Of a stretch of 64,000 bases of DNA, positions 45,109 through 54,502 are shown piece after piece. The position numbers and the translations under genes are program-made. How positions within the stretch are numbered: position 1 is the first letter of the stretch; each line of letters begins with the position of its first letter. The DNA comes from Flavobacterium sp. Lineage in GTDB: Bacteria > Bacteroidota > Bacteroidia > Flavobacteriales > Flavobacteriaceae. The DNA lies in contig NZ_JAIXSL010000016.1 of the NCBI RefSeq assembly GCF_027484705.1, positions 124,001 to 188,000 of the forward strand, given 5' to 3'. Under the pieces are notes generated by a model. The model did no database searches. It worked only from the letters and a program-made list of their open reading frames with translations, and was not told where the DNA came from.

Positions 45109-48100
45109 ATGATTCATAAGATTACAAAGTCTCTTTTTTTATTTGTTGCAGCATTGACGGCTGTCGCGGGTTATTCACAAAATCTGATCACCAATGGCGA
45201 TTTTGAAAGCGGTGGTGCAGGTAACGGTTTTCAGACCAATTACAACTTAGTGTCTTCCAACAGCGGAGCGAGGGATTATGCTATAGTTAGCAATCCGGGG
45301 CCTATCAATATGAATTTTAGCAATGCCTGCGTAGATCATAGTGCTACCGGAAACAAGATGATGGTTGTAGATGGAGCGACTTCCGGTCCCAACAACGATA
45401 AGGTATGGGAAGCTTTGACTTCTACCGGTGGTGGTGGTGGTATTCCAGTGACTCCAGGGGTTACTTATACATTTAGTTATTGGATTCAATCGATTTCAAC
45501 AACCAATGCGCCCTCTAATTCAGCGATTATTCAAGTAAAAATCAATAATGTTGATATTCTTCCAACAACAGGAAGTGCTACATGTCCGACGGCAATTTGC
45601 ACATGGACACCGGTTACCTATACTTGGGTAGCGACTTCAGGATATGCCCAGATTTGGATTTATGACCGCCAGACTTCTAGCACCGGAAATGATTTCGCTT
45701 TGGATGATATTTCACTCACTGCTGCTCCGGCACCATTGTCATCAACCTATTCACTGACCAACCTGACTTGTATCAACGCCAACGACGGAACCATCTTTGC
45801 CTATGGAATAGGAGGCACCCCGCCTTACAGTTACACCTTATCAGGCCCTTCATTTCCCGCAACTACGAATACCAATGGATTTTTTACAGGATTAGCACCA
45901 CTAGTAACCCCTGGATCATATACTTTAGCAGTAACTGACAATGCCGGAGCCGGTACGACCGTTACCAAAACAGGAATCAATTTTCCTACACCTACAGGGC
46001 TTACACTAACGCCGGCCAATCCAACCATTTGCATTGGAGAATCTGTAGCATTGACTGTTAGTGGCGGTAGTACTTATACTTGGAGTGTTTCACCCAATAC
46101 AGAAACGGTTCCTACAGGTTCAAACCCTACAGTTACTCCGACTGGAACGGCTACTTATACCGTTAATTCGACTACAGTAACGCCAGATAATTTAATTTAT
46201 AACGGAGATTTTCCCTTAGGGAATGTCGGTTTTACAAGTGATTATACTTATTACAATCCTAATAACCCAACCAATGCGCAAAAAGCATATGGCGTTGTGA
46301 ATGTAGCCAATACTTGGGAAGTTGGTTTCGCAGCTGCTACTGACCATACGAATCTTACTGCTCCCGGAACCGGAAAGATGATGGTGGTGGATGGTTCCAC
46401 ATCAAACGGAGGGAATGATAAAGTTTGGTGTCAGACAGTTCCAGTTGTTCCCGGACAAACCTACTCGTTAAAATATTGGATTCAATCTTTAGCTTTAGTT
46501 AATCCTTTTCCGGCTAAGATTGAAGTGACGATCAACGGCGTTTCACAAGGACCATCAATAATGGCACCCAACGCACCATTATCCTGGGACCAACATTCTT
46601 ATTCATGGACAGCAGGCGCAGGCGTTACTACCGCGCAGATTTGTTTTTACGACCGAGAAGTACAACCCAACGGGAATGATTTTGCTTTAGATGATATTGT
46701 TTTTTCCAGAATCAACACTTGTGTGCTTCCTCCAAAATCAGTTACGGTTACAATCAATAACACTTTAGTATTAAACATCACGCAACCTGCAACAGTTTGT
46801 GCTCCGACTACAGTGAATCTGACTTCAGCTATAGCGGCTGGAAGTACAGCTGCCGCAACCATAACCTATTGGACAGATGCTGCCGCTACGACCAATCAAA
46901 TAACAGCGCTTGCCGCGGCCACTATTTCAACGAGTGGCATCTATTATATCAGAAGTACTCTTGGAACTTGCACAGTTGTAAAACCTGTAACGGTTACGAT
47001 TACTACAAGTGGAGGAACGCCGGTACCAACTGTAGTTCAGCCTGTGTATTATTGTAATGGAAGTCCGGCAGTACCGCTTACAGCTACACCATTAGCAGGT
47101 GCAACGCTGAATTGGTATGCTTCAGCTACGACGACAACAGCACTGCCAGGTCCGCCTACGCCATCAACTGCAGTAGATATGTTGCTTTCGTGGTGGGTAA
47201 GCCAAACGGTAGGTACTTGTGAAAGTCCACGTGCGCGAATTAATGTCTGGATTAATTCCTACAATGCGCCGCTTGTCATCAATTGTGATGGTTCGAATAT
47301 CACTACTAATCCTGCTACTTCAGTTCTTTTTAATTGGGACAACATACCTCCGAATCCTCCTGAAAATTATTATTATACTTACAGTATTAATGGAGGTGCG
47401 CCGGTCAGTGGTACAACCCGAAATTCATCGCTCGAAGTATTTGGTGTATTGCCAGGCCAAAGTGCTACGATAACACTTACCAACGCTCTGGGATATCCAT
47501 GTATTGCATCGCAATTTCCTATAAGTTTTACTTGTAATAATTGCATCAGCAGAACCACACCAACATTTACGCTTCCAACATCGATATGTACTGGTTCGTC
47601 GGTTCCAACTTTGCCTACGACTTCTAACAACGGAATCAGCGGAACTTGGTCGCCCGCTATTGTCAGTAATACAGCAGGTAATAATTATGTGTTTACTCCT
47701 GATCCGGTTTTATTTCCTTGCGCTGATCCAGTTACGAAAGCCATAGCAGTAGCGAATCCACCCGTTGCGGGAACCATCAGCGGAACTTCTGCTATTTGTG
47801 TCGGAGGAACAGCAACACTTGCGACAACGGGTTCTGCAGGAGGTACGTGGAGTTCTTCAAATTCATCCACAGCTACCGTAAATACTTCTGGTGCAGTAAC
47901 CGGCGTTGTCAGTGGTGCAGTTGATATCACTTATAACGTGGCGGGAACCGGTGGCTGCAGTGCTGTGAGTAGTTCTCCATTTACAGTAACGGTTAGTAAT
48001 CCTCCAATTGCCGGGACTTTAAGTGGCAATCAAGCGATTTGTGTAGGCGATACCGTTACGTTTATACCAACGGTTTCAGGCGGAACTTGGACATCGCAAC

Positions 48101-50232
48101 AACCTGCTTTTGCGACTGTAAACGCGTCGGGAGTTATAACTGGCGTGGCAGCAGGTATAGCTACCATAAGATATACCATATCCGGAACAGGTGGTTGTGC
48201 TGCAGTGTTTGTGGATAGAACTGTTACGGTATCAGCGATTCCCAGCCCTGGCGTTCTGAGTGGTGGCACCACAAATATCTGTATTAGTTCAACAACAACT
48301 TACGTTTCGACAATACCCGGAGGTACTTGGACTAGTAATGCGCCAGGAATAGCCACAGTTTCAAATGCTGGTGTCATTACAGGAGTTACTGCAGGAGCTG
48401 CTGTCATAAGTTACATTGTCAACGGAACCGGTGGCTGTCCTGCAAGTCCGGCGGCTACCATAAATGTCACTGTTTCGGCGCCATTAAGTCCGGGAATCTT
48501 AAACGGAGGACAGACAATTTGTGTCGGTGGTACAACTACCTTTGGATCGAGTGTTTCAGGTGGCTCTTGGACCTCACAAAATCCGGCTGTTGCGACTGTA
48601 ATCTCATCTACAGGAGTCATTACTGGCGTCTCAGGTGGTTCGGCAAACATGGAATATACTTTACCCGGAGCGGGAGGTTGCGCAAGTACTAGCGTCACAA
48701 GAAGTGTGAATGTCAATCCTAATATCGTTCCGACTTTCAATCCCGTACCAGCAGTTTGTGAAGGAAATACTATCCCTGCATTACCGCTGACATCAAATAA
48801 CGGAATTACCGGAACCTGGAGTCCTGCTTTAAACAATACCTCCGATACGGAATACACATTTACACCCACGGGCAGTTCATGTGCTACCATTGCGAAGTTA
48901 ACCATCAACATCAAACAGAGAATCGTTCCTTTATTTGCTGCCGGATTAGGAAATTTGTGTCAGGGATCTATACCGCCAACTTTGCCTGCAAGTTCTGATA
49001 ATGCAATTACCGGAACTTGGAATCCGCCAACAGTAAGCACTACCAATTTAGGAACTACACAATATACTTTTAACCCAACGCCAGGACAATGCACCTCGAA
49101 TACTTTAACGCAGTTGTCCTTAACTGTTGTTCCAGTCTTGACGCCAAACTTCGTGTTGATTCCACCGCCTCCTTATTGCGATGGTAAGCCGGTGCCTACA
49201 TTATCGAATACTTCTCCGAATGGAGTGGAAGGTATTTGGACGCCTTCAATTATCAGCAATACGCTTTCAGGGAATTATTCATTTATGCCCAATTCAAATC
49301 AGTGTGCGGTGCAACAGACTTTGAATGTAGGCATTACACCAAGAACAGTTCCCGATTTTGCAATAGTTCCGCCGTTTTGTAAAGACAGCACGGCTCCGAT
49401 TTTGCCTCTGACTTCACCCAACGGAATTACAGGAACCTGGAATCAACCAACTGTTGATAATACGGTAAGCGGAATTTTTCAATATGATTTCACCCCAGCA
49501 GCAAACGAATGTGCTACGGCCGCTAGCTTATACATCAATGTTAAAGAACCTGTTTCACCCGGATTCCCGGATCTTGCGTTTTGTACGGGAAGCATCACAC
49601 CGCCATTGCCAACAATATCACCTATTGGAATTTCAGGATCTTGGTTACCAAATACAATTGATAATATTATTGGCAAACCTTATGTTTTTACACCAGATGC
49701 CGGAGAGTGCGCGATACCACAAACAATCAATGTGACCATCAACCAATATACTCTAATCGCTATCGATGGCATCGTCACTAATTATTTTGACGAGAACCAA
49801 ATTATCACCGTTTTGGCTACGGATCCGGGCAATTATTTGTATCAGTTGGATTATGGCCCGTTGCAGCAAAGTAACGTATTTCAGTATGTAGGTTCCGGAA
49901 CACACGTCATCAAAGTGGTTGATGCCAATGGATGTTCGAGTCCTTTGACAAGAGATGTCTTGGTGATCAATTATCCGAAATTCTTTACTCCGAATGAAGA
50001 TGGCTATAACAATACCTGGAACATTTCAGGATTGCAAGAACAACTGAATGCTAAAATATTCATCTTCGACCGTTACGGAAAATTGCTCAAACAAATCAAT
50101 CCGTCGGGCGATGGCTGGAACGGAACTTTCAACGGACGCCCATTACCGGCAGACGATTATTGGTTCAGCGTTGACTACGAAGAAAACGGCCAACCTAAAA
50201 ACTTCAAAGCGCACTTTGCACTTAAGCGATAA
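45109..50232 (+). CDS. Giant Ig-repeat surface protein with T9SS type B sorting domain
   Basis: The 1707-residue exported protein has a signal peptide (residues 1-23). Two homologous carbohydrate-binding-like modules (about 24-205 and 362-550) both contain NGDF, KMMVVDG and the NDFALDDI end. An SprB-like segment lies between them (TCINANDGTIFAYGIGGTPP). About five BIG2-type Ig repeats with ICVGGT / GGTWTS / ATVN.SGVITGV follow (about 880-1205). A second repeat type (P.LP.TS.NGI.GTW.P.......Y.FTP) recurs about seven times. The gliding-motility type C-terminal domain (FFTPNEDGYNNTWNISG, then IFDRYGKLLKQ) is a type B sorting signal. It is likely an adhesin. No gld/spr genes are nearby. Confidence 0.92.
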   Translation: MIHKITKSLFLFVAALTAVAGYSQNLITNGDFESGGAGNGFQTNYNLVSSNSGARDYAIVSNPGPINMNFSNACVDHSATGNKMMVVDGATSGPNNDKVWEALTSTGGGGGIPVTPGVTYTFSYWIQSISTTNAPSNSAIIQVKINNVDILPTTGSATCPTAICTWTPVTYTWVATSGYAQIWIYDRQTSSTGNDFALDDISLTAAPAPLSSTYSLTNLTCINANDGTIFAYGIGGTPPYSYTLSGPSFPATTNTNGFFTGLAPLVTPGSYTLAVTDNAGAGTTVTKTGINFPTPTGLTLTPANPTICIGESVALTVSGGSTYTWSVSPNTETVPTGSNPTVTPTGTATYTVNSTTVTPDNLIYNGDFPLGNVGFTSDYTYYNPNNPTNAQKAYGVVNVANTWEVGFAAATDHTNLTAPGTGKMMVVDGSTSNGGNDKVWCQTVPVVPGQTYSLKYWIQSLALVNPFPAKIEVTINGVSQGPSIMAPNAPLSWDQHSYSWTAGAGVTTAQICFYDREVQPNGNDFALDDIVFSRINTCVLPPKSVTVTINNTLVLNITQPATVCAPTTVNLTSAIAAGSTAAATITYWTDAAATTNQITALAAATISTSGIYYIRSTLGTCTVVKPVTVTITTSGGTPVPTVVQPVYYCNGSPAVPLTATPLAGATLNWYASATTTTALPGPPTPSTAVDMLLSWWVSQTVGTCESPRARINVWINSYNAPLVINCDGSNITTNPATSVLFNWDNIPPNPPENYYYTYSINGGAPVSGTTRNSSLEVFGVLPGQSATITLTNALGYPCIASQFPISFTCNNCISRTTPTFTLPTSICTGSSVPTLPTTSNNGISGTWSPAIVSNTAGNNYVFTPDPVLFPCADPVTKAIAVANPPVAGTISGTSAICVGGTATLATTGSAGGTWSSSNSSTATVNTSGAVTGVVSGAVDITYNVAGTGGCSAVSSSPFTVTVSNPPIAGTLSGNQAICVGDTVTFIPTVSGGTWTSQQPAFATVNASGVITGVAAGIATIRYTISGTGGCAAVFVDRTVTVSAIPSPGVLSGGTTNICISSTTTYVSTIPGGTWTSNAPGIATVSNAGVITGVTAGAAVISYIVNGTGGCPASPAATINVTVSAPLSPGILNGGQTICVGGTTTFGSSVSGGSWTSQNPAVATVISSTGVITGVSGGSANMEYTLPGAGGCASTSVTRSVNVNPNIVPTFNPVPAVCEGNTIPALPLTSNNGITGTWSPALNNTSDTEYTFTPTGSSCATIAKLTINIKQRIVPLFAAGLGNLCQGSIPPTLPASSDNAITGTWNPPTVSTTNLGTTQYTFNPTPGQCTSNTLTQLSLTVVPVLTPNFVLIPPPPYCDGKPVPTLSNTSPNGVEGIWTPSIISNTLSGNYSFMPNSNQCAVQQTLNVGITPRTVPDFAIVPPFCKDSTAPILPLTSPNGITGTWNQPTVDNTVSGIFQYDFTPAANECATAASLYINVKEPVSPGFPDLAFCTGSITPPLPTISPIGISGSWLPNTIDNIIGKPYVFTPDAGECAIPQTINVTINQYTLIAIDGIVTNYFDENQIITVLATDPGNYLYQLDYGPLQQSNVFQYVGSGTHVIKVVDANGCSSPLTRDVLVINYPKFFTPNEDGYNNTWNISGLQEQLNAKIFIFDRYGKLLKQINPSGDGWNGTFNGRPLPADDYWFSVDYEENGQPKNFKAHFALKR

Positions 50233-50234
50233 AC

Positions 50235-50266
50235 AAAAAAGCTTCCCATTACGGAAGCTTTTTTTA
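50235..50266. terminator. Bidirectional terminator
   Basis: AAAAAAGCTTCC (50235-50246) pairs perfectly with GGAAGCTTTTTT (50253-50264). It lies between the convergent T9SS protein and DUF1801-like genes and has A and T tracts on both sides. Confidence 0.9.
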
Positions 50267-50279
50267 TTGAAAATCTATT

Positions 50280-50639
50280 CTATTTTTTTTGCTCGTTTTC
50301 TGTTACTCTAAATTTAACGATACGTTCAATTAAATCATATGGGATAGGTTCGTGAAGCGGAAATTGAACCGAGCCTTTTCCTTGTTTGTATTTAGAAAGC
50401 GCCTCCGCAAACGCTTCATGCCCAGAAGGCGTTGCGTAAAAACCTATGTGATTTTTAAACGCTGCGAAATAGACCAACGGCTTTCCATTGGTTTTATAAG
50501 CAGGCATTCCGTAGGAAATGCTTTCAGTCGCTTTAGGGGCATTTTTTAGGATTGTTTCGCGAACCTTAACCAACAGCAATTTAGTTTCGTTTGGGAAAGT
50601 CTCGAGATAGTCATCAACAGATTTAAAATCAACTTTCAT
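50280..50639 (-). CDS. DUF1801/YdhG-type protein, possible iron chaperone
   Basis: The 119-residue protein has SVDDYLETFP, SYGMPAYKTNGKPLVYFAAFKNHIGFY and KGSVQFPLHEPIPYDLI. These are features of the YdhG/frataxin-like DUF1801 subgroup, proposed to help iron delivery. It is cytoplasmic with no signal. It follows the SRPBCC gene by 38 bp and ends at a shared terminator. Confidence 0.88.
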   Translation of the reverse strand: MKVDFKSVDDYLETFPNETKLLLVKVRETILKNAPKATESISYGMPAYKTNGKPLVYFAAFKNHIGFYATPSGHEAFAEALSKYKQGKGSVQFPLHEPIPYDLIERIVKFRVTENEQKK

Positions 50640-50677
50640 AAGTTTATTTTTCTTTGGCTTCAGAAAATGTCTTCACG

Positions 50678-51538
50678 CTAATCATCACTTTCTACATGTT
50701 TTTTGAAATTGTCGAGGATGCTTTGCCAACCCGTTTTTTGCATTTTCAAGGGATTTTGGTTTTCAGCCTCAAATGTTTCCACAATCCTGATCTGGCCATC
50801 GATGGGAGCAAACAAGATGAAAACCTTCCTGCCGCCCACAATCGCATAACTGATTTTCTCATGCAGCTTGACATCGATGTAAGTGCCTTCAAAATCAAAA
50901 CTTGCACTGCCGTCTTTGGCTGCCATAGTGTAAGTGAAATGCGCGCCGACTTTCACATGGTTGGTCGCTTTGGGTGTATGCCAATCGTCAGAAGCATGGT
51001 TCCATTGGACGATATGTTTTGGGTCAATCCAGTAATTCCAGACTTTTTCGATATCCGCATGCACCGAAGTCATGACCGTGATGTAATTCTTTTCGGAAAG
51101 TTCTTTTACAATCGCTAATGCTTTCGGAAAGGTTTCTTTGAAATAAGCTTCCATTTCATTTGGAAAATCAACACTCACGGTGATTTTAGTCTGTCCATCA
51201 CTTTCTGTCAGCGTATAACTTTCTTTCGATCCAGACCATGAAGCACTGGTTTCAATCGGTTGCTCCTGATAATCTTTGATTTCACTTAGATGCTTGAACA
51301 CCATTTTTTTCTCAGGCTCCAACAATTCAATCTCGCTATACATGCCATTACCGCCAGGCCCGAGAAACTGGATTTTACTCCCTTGTTTCCAATCCGACTT
51401 GGCGTAAGAGCCTGCATGAAAAACGCTCGTCCATTGCATATACGAGCCGTCGTCCCATAAGGTCTGCCATACTTTTGAAGCCGAAGCCTTAACCGTCACT
51501 TCAAAATGATTTTGATTCCTGTTATAATGTATCAGCAT
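50678..51538 (-). CDS. Tandem SRPBCC (AHSA1-like) domain protein
   Basis: The 286-residue cytoplasmic protein contains two Bet v1-fold domains of the AHSA1 type. The first (about 8-135) includes WQTLWDDGSYMQWTSVFH; the second (about 150-283) includes VWNYWIDPKHIVQWNHAS and GGRKVFILFAP. Such domains bind hydrophobic ligands; the ligand is unknown. It is preceded by the OsmC terminator, so it probably has its own promoter. Confidence 0.88.
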   Translation of the reverse strand: MLIHYNRNQNHFEVTVKASASKVWQTLWDDGSYMQWTSVFHAGSYAKSDWKQGSKIQFLGPGGNGMYSEIELLEPEKKMVFKHLSEIKDYQEQPIETSASWSGSKESYTLTESDGQTKITVSVDFPNEMEAYFKETFPKALAIVKELSEKNYITVMTSVHADIEKVWNYWIDPKHIVQWNHASDDWHTPKATNHVKVGAHFTYTMAAKDGSASFDFEGTYIDVKLHEKISYAIVGGRKVFILFAPIDGQIRIVETFEAENQNPLKMQKTGWQSILDNFKKHVESDD

Positions 51539-51551
51539 TGGGTGTCGTATT

Positions 51552-51576
51552 TAAAAAAAAAGCACCGGAGTGCTTT
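51552..51576 (-). terminator. Terminator of the OsmC gene
   Basis: AAAGCAC (51559-51565) pairs with GTGCTTT (51570-51576). On the minus strand it is followed by T8. It marks the probable 3' end of the catabolic transcription block. Confidence 0.8.
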
Positions 51577-51600
51577 AGTTATTTTTTGTAAAATTAAAAT

Positions 51601-52011
51601 TTAGTTCAATTGATATTCTACTGAAATCTCAGTATTCAACAACTGTGAAATCGGGCAGTTTTTCTCAGCATCTTTAACCAGATCAGCAAATTCCTGTTCC
51701 GAAATGTTACTGACTTTTGCTTTCAAAGTCAAGTGTGATTTTGTAATCTTGCCGTCCTCGAAAGTGATGTCGCATCTGGTTTCGAGTTCTTCAGGGGTAT
51801 ATCCGGCACCGCTCAGATTGAAACTCAGTTTCATCGTAAAACATCCGGAATGCGCTGCGGCGATAAGTTCTTCAGGATTGGTTCCGACCCCATCTTCAAA
51901 GCGTGAACCGAACGAATATTGGGTTTTGTTGAGTACGGTACTCTGCGTCGTCAGATGTCCTTTGCCTTCTTTTCCTGTGCCGTTCCAAACGGCGGTAGCA
52001 TTTCTTTTCAT
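51601..52011 (-). CDS. OsmC family hydroperoxide reductase
   Basis: It is a thiol-dependent peroxidase of organic hydroperoxides. The 136-residue protein has both active-site cysteines, in AAHSGCFTMKLS and KNCPISQLLN, and the N-terminal ATAVWNGTGKEGKGHL. Its size and motifs fit OsmC rather than Ohr. It is the last gene before a terminator, 62 bp after the maleate isomerase gene. Confidence 0.93.
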   Translation of the reverse strand: MKRNATAVWNGTGKEGKGHLTTQSTVLNKTQYSFGSRFEDGVGTNPEELIAAAHSGCFTMKLSFNLSGAGYTPEELETRCDITFEDGKITKSHLTLKAKVSNISEQEFADLVKDAEKNCPISQLLNTEISVEYQLN

Positions 52012-52073
52012 AGTGGTTGTTTATTTAATTGTTAGAAAAAAGTGGCTCTAATTTACGAAAAAATAGCATCGGA

Positions 52074-52823
52074 TTAGTATTTTCCACTCAACAATTCGCC
52101 GCCTATAGCTGACTTGGCTTCGATACCCAACTTTTTCATCATTTCGTAGGTCGTACAAACTGCGGCAGAAGTCACGGGAATGCCGACTTCTTTTTGAATC
52201 AAATCAATAGCAGCTAACGAAGGCATCTGCACGCAGGCCGAAGCTACGATGACATCGACATCTTTTAGATTCAACCGTTTGTAGATTTCCAATAAGTTCA
52301 TCGGATTCTGAGCGGCGACTTCCAAGTTGTCCGGAATTTCCAATGCAATCGAATCGACGACTTCAAAACCCTGATGTTCGATATAATCAACGACCATATC
52401 GGTCAACGGTCGCATATAAGGTGTAATGATCGCGACTTTTTTGGCGCCTAGAACTTTTAATCCGTTAATCAATGCACCGGCACTCGTTACAATAGGCGTA
52501 GGGAAATCATTCGCAACAGTTTCCTGATGCAGATTGACTTCCGAAACGCAATGATAGCCGCGTCCCATGCTCATAATCGCCACAAGGCAAGCGTAACCCA
52601 TCACGTCAACATGTGCATCGGAGAGTTCCTGAGCGCATTTCAAACTCATCGCATCCATCGCTTCGAGTTCTTCTTTGGTGACTTTTTTCATGCGCATCCT
52701 ACTCGAATGAAACGTAAAACGTTCTGGAAAAATGGTTTCTCTCGAATGGAAAATAGCCGGGATTTCGGTTTCCATCGTCACATTCGATGAAGGCACAATC
52801 TGGCCGATTCTATATGTTTTCAT
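52074..52823 (-). CDS. Maleate cis-trans isomerase
   Basis: It converts maleate to fumarate, which enters the TCA cycle. The 249-residue protein belongs to the Asp/Glu racemase superfamily. GQIVPSSNVTMETEIPA and PERFTFHSSRMRMKKVTKEE are close to characterised maleate isomerases. The two catalytic cysteines are Cys79 (GYACLVAIM) and Cys197 (SACVQMPSL). The start at ATG 52823 is used instead of the in-frame codon eight positions earlier. Beside a FAH hydrolase and a gentisate-type dioxygenase it gives the last step of a maleylpyruvate -> maleate -> fumarate branch. Confidence 0.9.
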   Translation of the reverse strand: MKTYRIGQIVPSSNVTMETEIPAIFHSRETIFPERFTFHSSRMRMKKVTKEELEAMDAMSLKCAQELSDAHVDVMGYACLVAIMSMGRGYHCVSEVNLHQETVANDFPTPIVTSAGALINGLKVLGAKKVAIITPYMRPLTDMVVDYIEHQGFEVVDSIALEIPDNLEVAAQNPMNLLEIYKRLNLKDVDVIVASACVQMPSLAAIDLIQKEVGIPVTSAAVCTTYEMMKKLGIEAKSAIGGELLSGKY

Positions 52824-52828
52824 ATTTT

Positions 52829-53479
52829 TTAGTTTATCGGTTTCCAAATGTCTGGTCTGACAGGTCTCTTAAAATTCTTTGCAATAACGGCAAGTATCAG
52901 TTGCGTTTCTGTTTTCTGCTGTTCCTCAGCCATCATGTGCAACTTTTTGTCCGCATCGGAATAAATTGCAGCCAGGTTAATCTTCCAATCATTTTCTTTA
53001 AAAAAGCTGAGAAAAAAATTCTGTGGCTTACTAAAGACGACCAGTTCGGCTTTGGCTGTATGGTTTTGTACTTGAATATTAGTAATGGTACTGCCTGCGA
53101 TCGGTGCCTTTCCCACCAGTCCGGAACTGATGCAATGCGCCATCAGGGTTTCCCCATTGAATGATGCGATAGCCTCTTTGGAAGCCTGTTGGCGAACGAC
53201 CAAGGTCAATAGTCTTTCGTACGGTGATTTGGTGGCCAGTTGAGTCGAATCAGCGGATTTAACATAATCCAAAATGTTGCTGAAATAAGCAATGGTTTGG
53301 GTGTCAACGAATTTCACCGCTTCTGTTCCTTTGCTATCGGTCAAGGCTTGTCGGTAATTTTCAAAAACGGTATTGACTATTTTTTGCTCGCCTGTGTATT
53401 TGACGGGTTTCTTTTGGGCATTTGCTATACAGAAGACTAACAAAAATCCGATCTGTAAAAGTTGTTTTGTATGCATCAT
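52829..53479 (-). CDS. Secreted protein of unknown function, translationally coupled to the FAH gene
   Basis: The 216-residue protein has a signal peptide (MMHTKQLLQIGFLLVFCIANA). The periplasmic domain (about 25-216) has YTGEQKIVNTVFENYRQAL and AKNFKRPVRPDIWKPIN at the end; I do not recognise it. Its ATG overlaps the FAH stop codon (ATGA at 53479-53476), so translation is very probably coupled. It lies five bases before the maleate isomerase start. The position inside a degradation operon suggests a role in uptake or sensing, but that is an inference. Confidence 0.78.
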   Translation of the reverse strand: MMHTKQLLQIGFLLVFCIANAQKKPVKYTGEQKIVNTVFENYRQALTDSKGTEAVKFVDTQTIAYFSNILDYVKSADSTQLATKSPYERLLTLVVRQQASKEAIASFNGETLMAHCISSGLVGKAPIAGSTITNIQVQNHTAKAELVVFSKPQNFFLSFFKENDWKINLAAIYSDADKKLHMMAEEQQKTETQLILAVIAKNFKRPVRPDIWKPIN

Positions 53480-54384
53480 ATTTCCTTGACCGTATTCACA
53501 ATAGTTCCGATACCTTCTACAGTAGCTTCCACGACGTCGCCGTTCCAAAGCCATTCCTGCGGACTTCTTCCTGCGCCAACACCCGCTGGTGTTCCTGTAG
53601 CTATGATATCGCCGGGTTCTAGCGTGAAAACGGTACTTAAATCTTCAATTAGTTCGTGGATGTTGAATAGCATGAATTTCGTATTAGAATTCTGTTTCTC
53701 AACGCCATTGACTTTTAGCGAAAGATTGAGGTTGTGCGGATCAGCGATTTCATCTTTAGTAACGAGAATTGGTCCCATCGGAGCGAAAGTATCTTGCCCT
53801 TTGGAAACAATCCATTGTCCGGCGCGGCGGCAATCACGGGCTGAAATGTCGTTGATTACAGTATAACCGAAAACATAATCGAGCGCGTCTTTCTTGTCAA
53901 CGTATTTTCCGGGTTTGCCAATGACAACAGCCAATTCAACTTCCCAATCAAGTTGTTGAGTGAGTTTTGGGTTGAGCAAAATTTCAGTATTGGTTCCGGT
54001 TACTGCCGTCGGTGGTTTGGAAAAGATGATGGGTTGTTGCGGCAATTCTTTTGAAGTATCTAAAGTTCTGGCGCTTTCTGCTACGTGTTCGGTGAAGTTC
54101 AATCCGATGCCGATGATGTTTTTTCGCGGTTTTGGAATCGGCGCGAGGATTTTGATTTCATTCATCGCAAAAGAGATTGCGATCAAATCGGCCGGGTCGC
54201 AGCGCTGCATCAGCGAATGGATTTCCGGAATGATCAGATCGCCCATATCGATGAATCCGAGCATGGTGGATGGCAACGGAAATTGCATCACATCGCCGAA
54301 ATTGGCCATATCGATGACTTTGTCGTTATGGATGAATCCTAGGCGCGGTTCTGAATTTTGGGTCTGGTAGGTGAGTAGTTTCAT
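53476..54384 (-). CDS. Fumarylacetoacetate hydrolase family protein, probable maleylpyruvate hydrolase
   Basis: It is a C-C bond hydrolase; in this context it probably splits maleylpyruvate to maleate and pyruvate. The 302 residues contain the FAH C-terminal domain: NIIGIGLNFTEHV, IIFSKPPTAVTG, the metal ligands in LDWEVELAVVIG, NDISARDCR, KGQDTFAPMGP and GDIIATGTPAGVG. The maleate isomerase downstream favours direct hydrolysis over isomerisation to fumarylpyruvate, but the acylpyruvate specificity is inferred. Its leader carries an octamer array and a TTTGCG repeat. Confidence 0.88.
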   Translation of the reverse strand: MKLLTYQTQNSEPRLGFIHNDKVIDMANFGDVMQFPLPSTMLGFIDMGDLIIPEIHSLMQRCDPADLIAISFAMNEIKILAPIPKPRKNIIGIGLNFTEHVAESARTLDTSKELPQQPIIFSKPPTAVTGTNTEILLNPKLTQQLDWEVELAVVIGKPGKYVDKKDALDYVFGYTVINDISARDCRRAGQWIVSKGQDTFAPMGPILVTKDEIADPHNLNLSLKVNGVEKQNSNTKFMLFNIHELIEDLSTVFTLEPGDIIATGTPAGVGAGRSPQEWLWNGDVVEATVEGIGTIVNTVKEI

Positions 54385-54391
54385 TTTTTTT

Positions 54392-54427
54392 TAAGGTTCT
54401 AAGGTGCTGAGGAACTAAGGCTCTGAG
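54392..54427 (-). repeat. Octamer array CTYAGNNC upstream of the FAH gene
   Basis: On the minus strand, CTCAGAGC, CTTAGTTC, CTCAGCAC, CTTAGAAC and CTTA run up to an A tract directly before the ATG at 54384. It is comparable with the array at 7975-8030. Confidence 0.65.
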
Positions 54428-54502
54428 GGTTTAAGCGCAAAGATCGCAATGTTGTGTTATTTGAGTGTTACTAATTTACTGTGATATTTTATATGATTCG
54501 AT

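Noticed and set aside
48411-48914. 167-codon open frame antisense to the giant Ig-repeat protein
   Set aside because: It is a low-complexity Val/Pro/Thr translation of the Thr/Gly-rich repeat region on the other strand. Several similar ones exist in the same gene.
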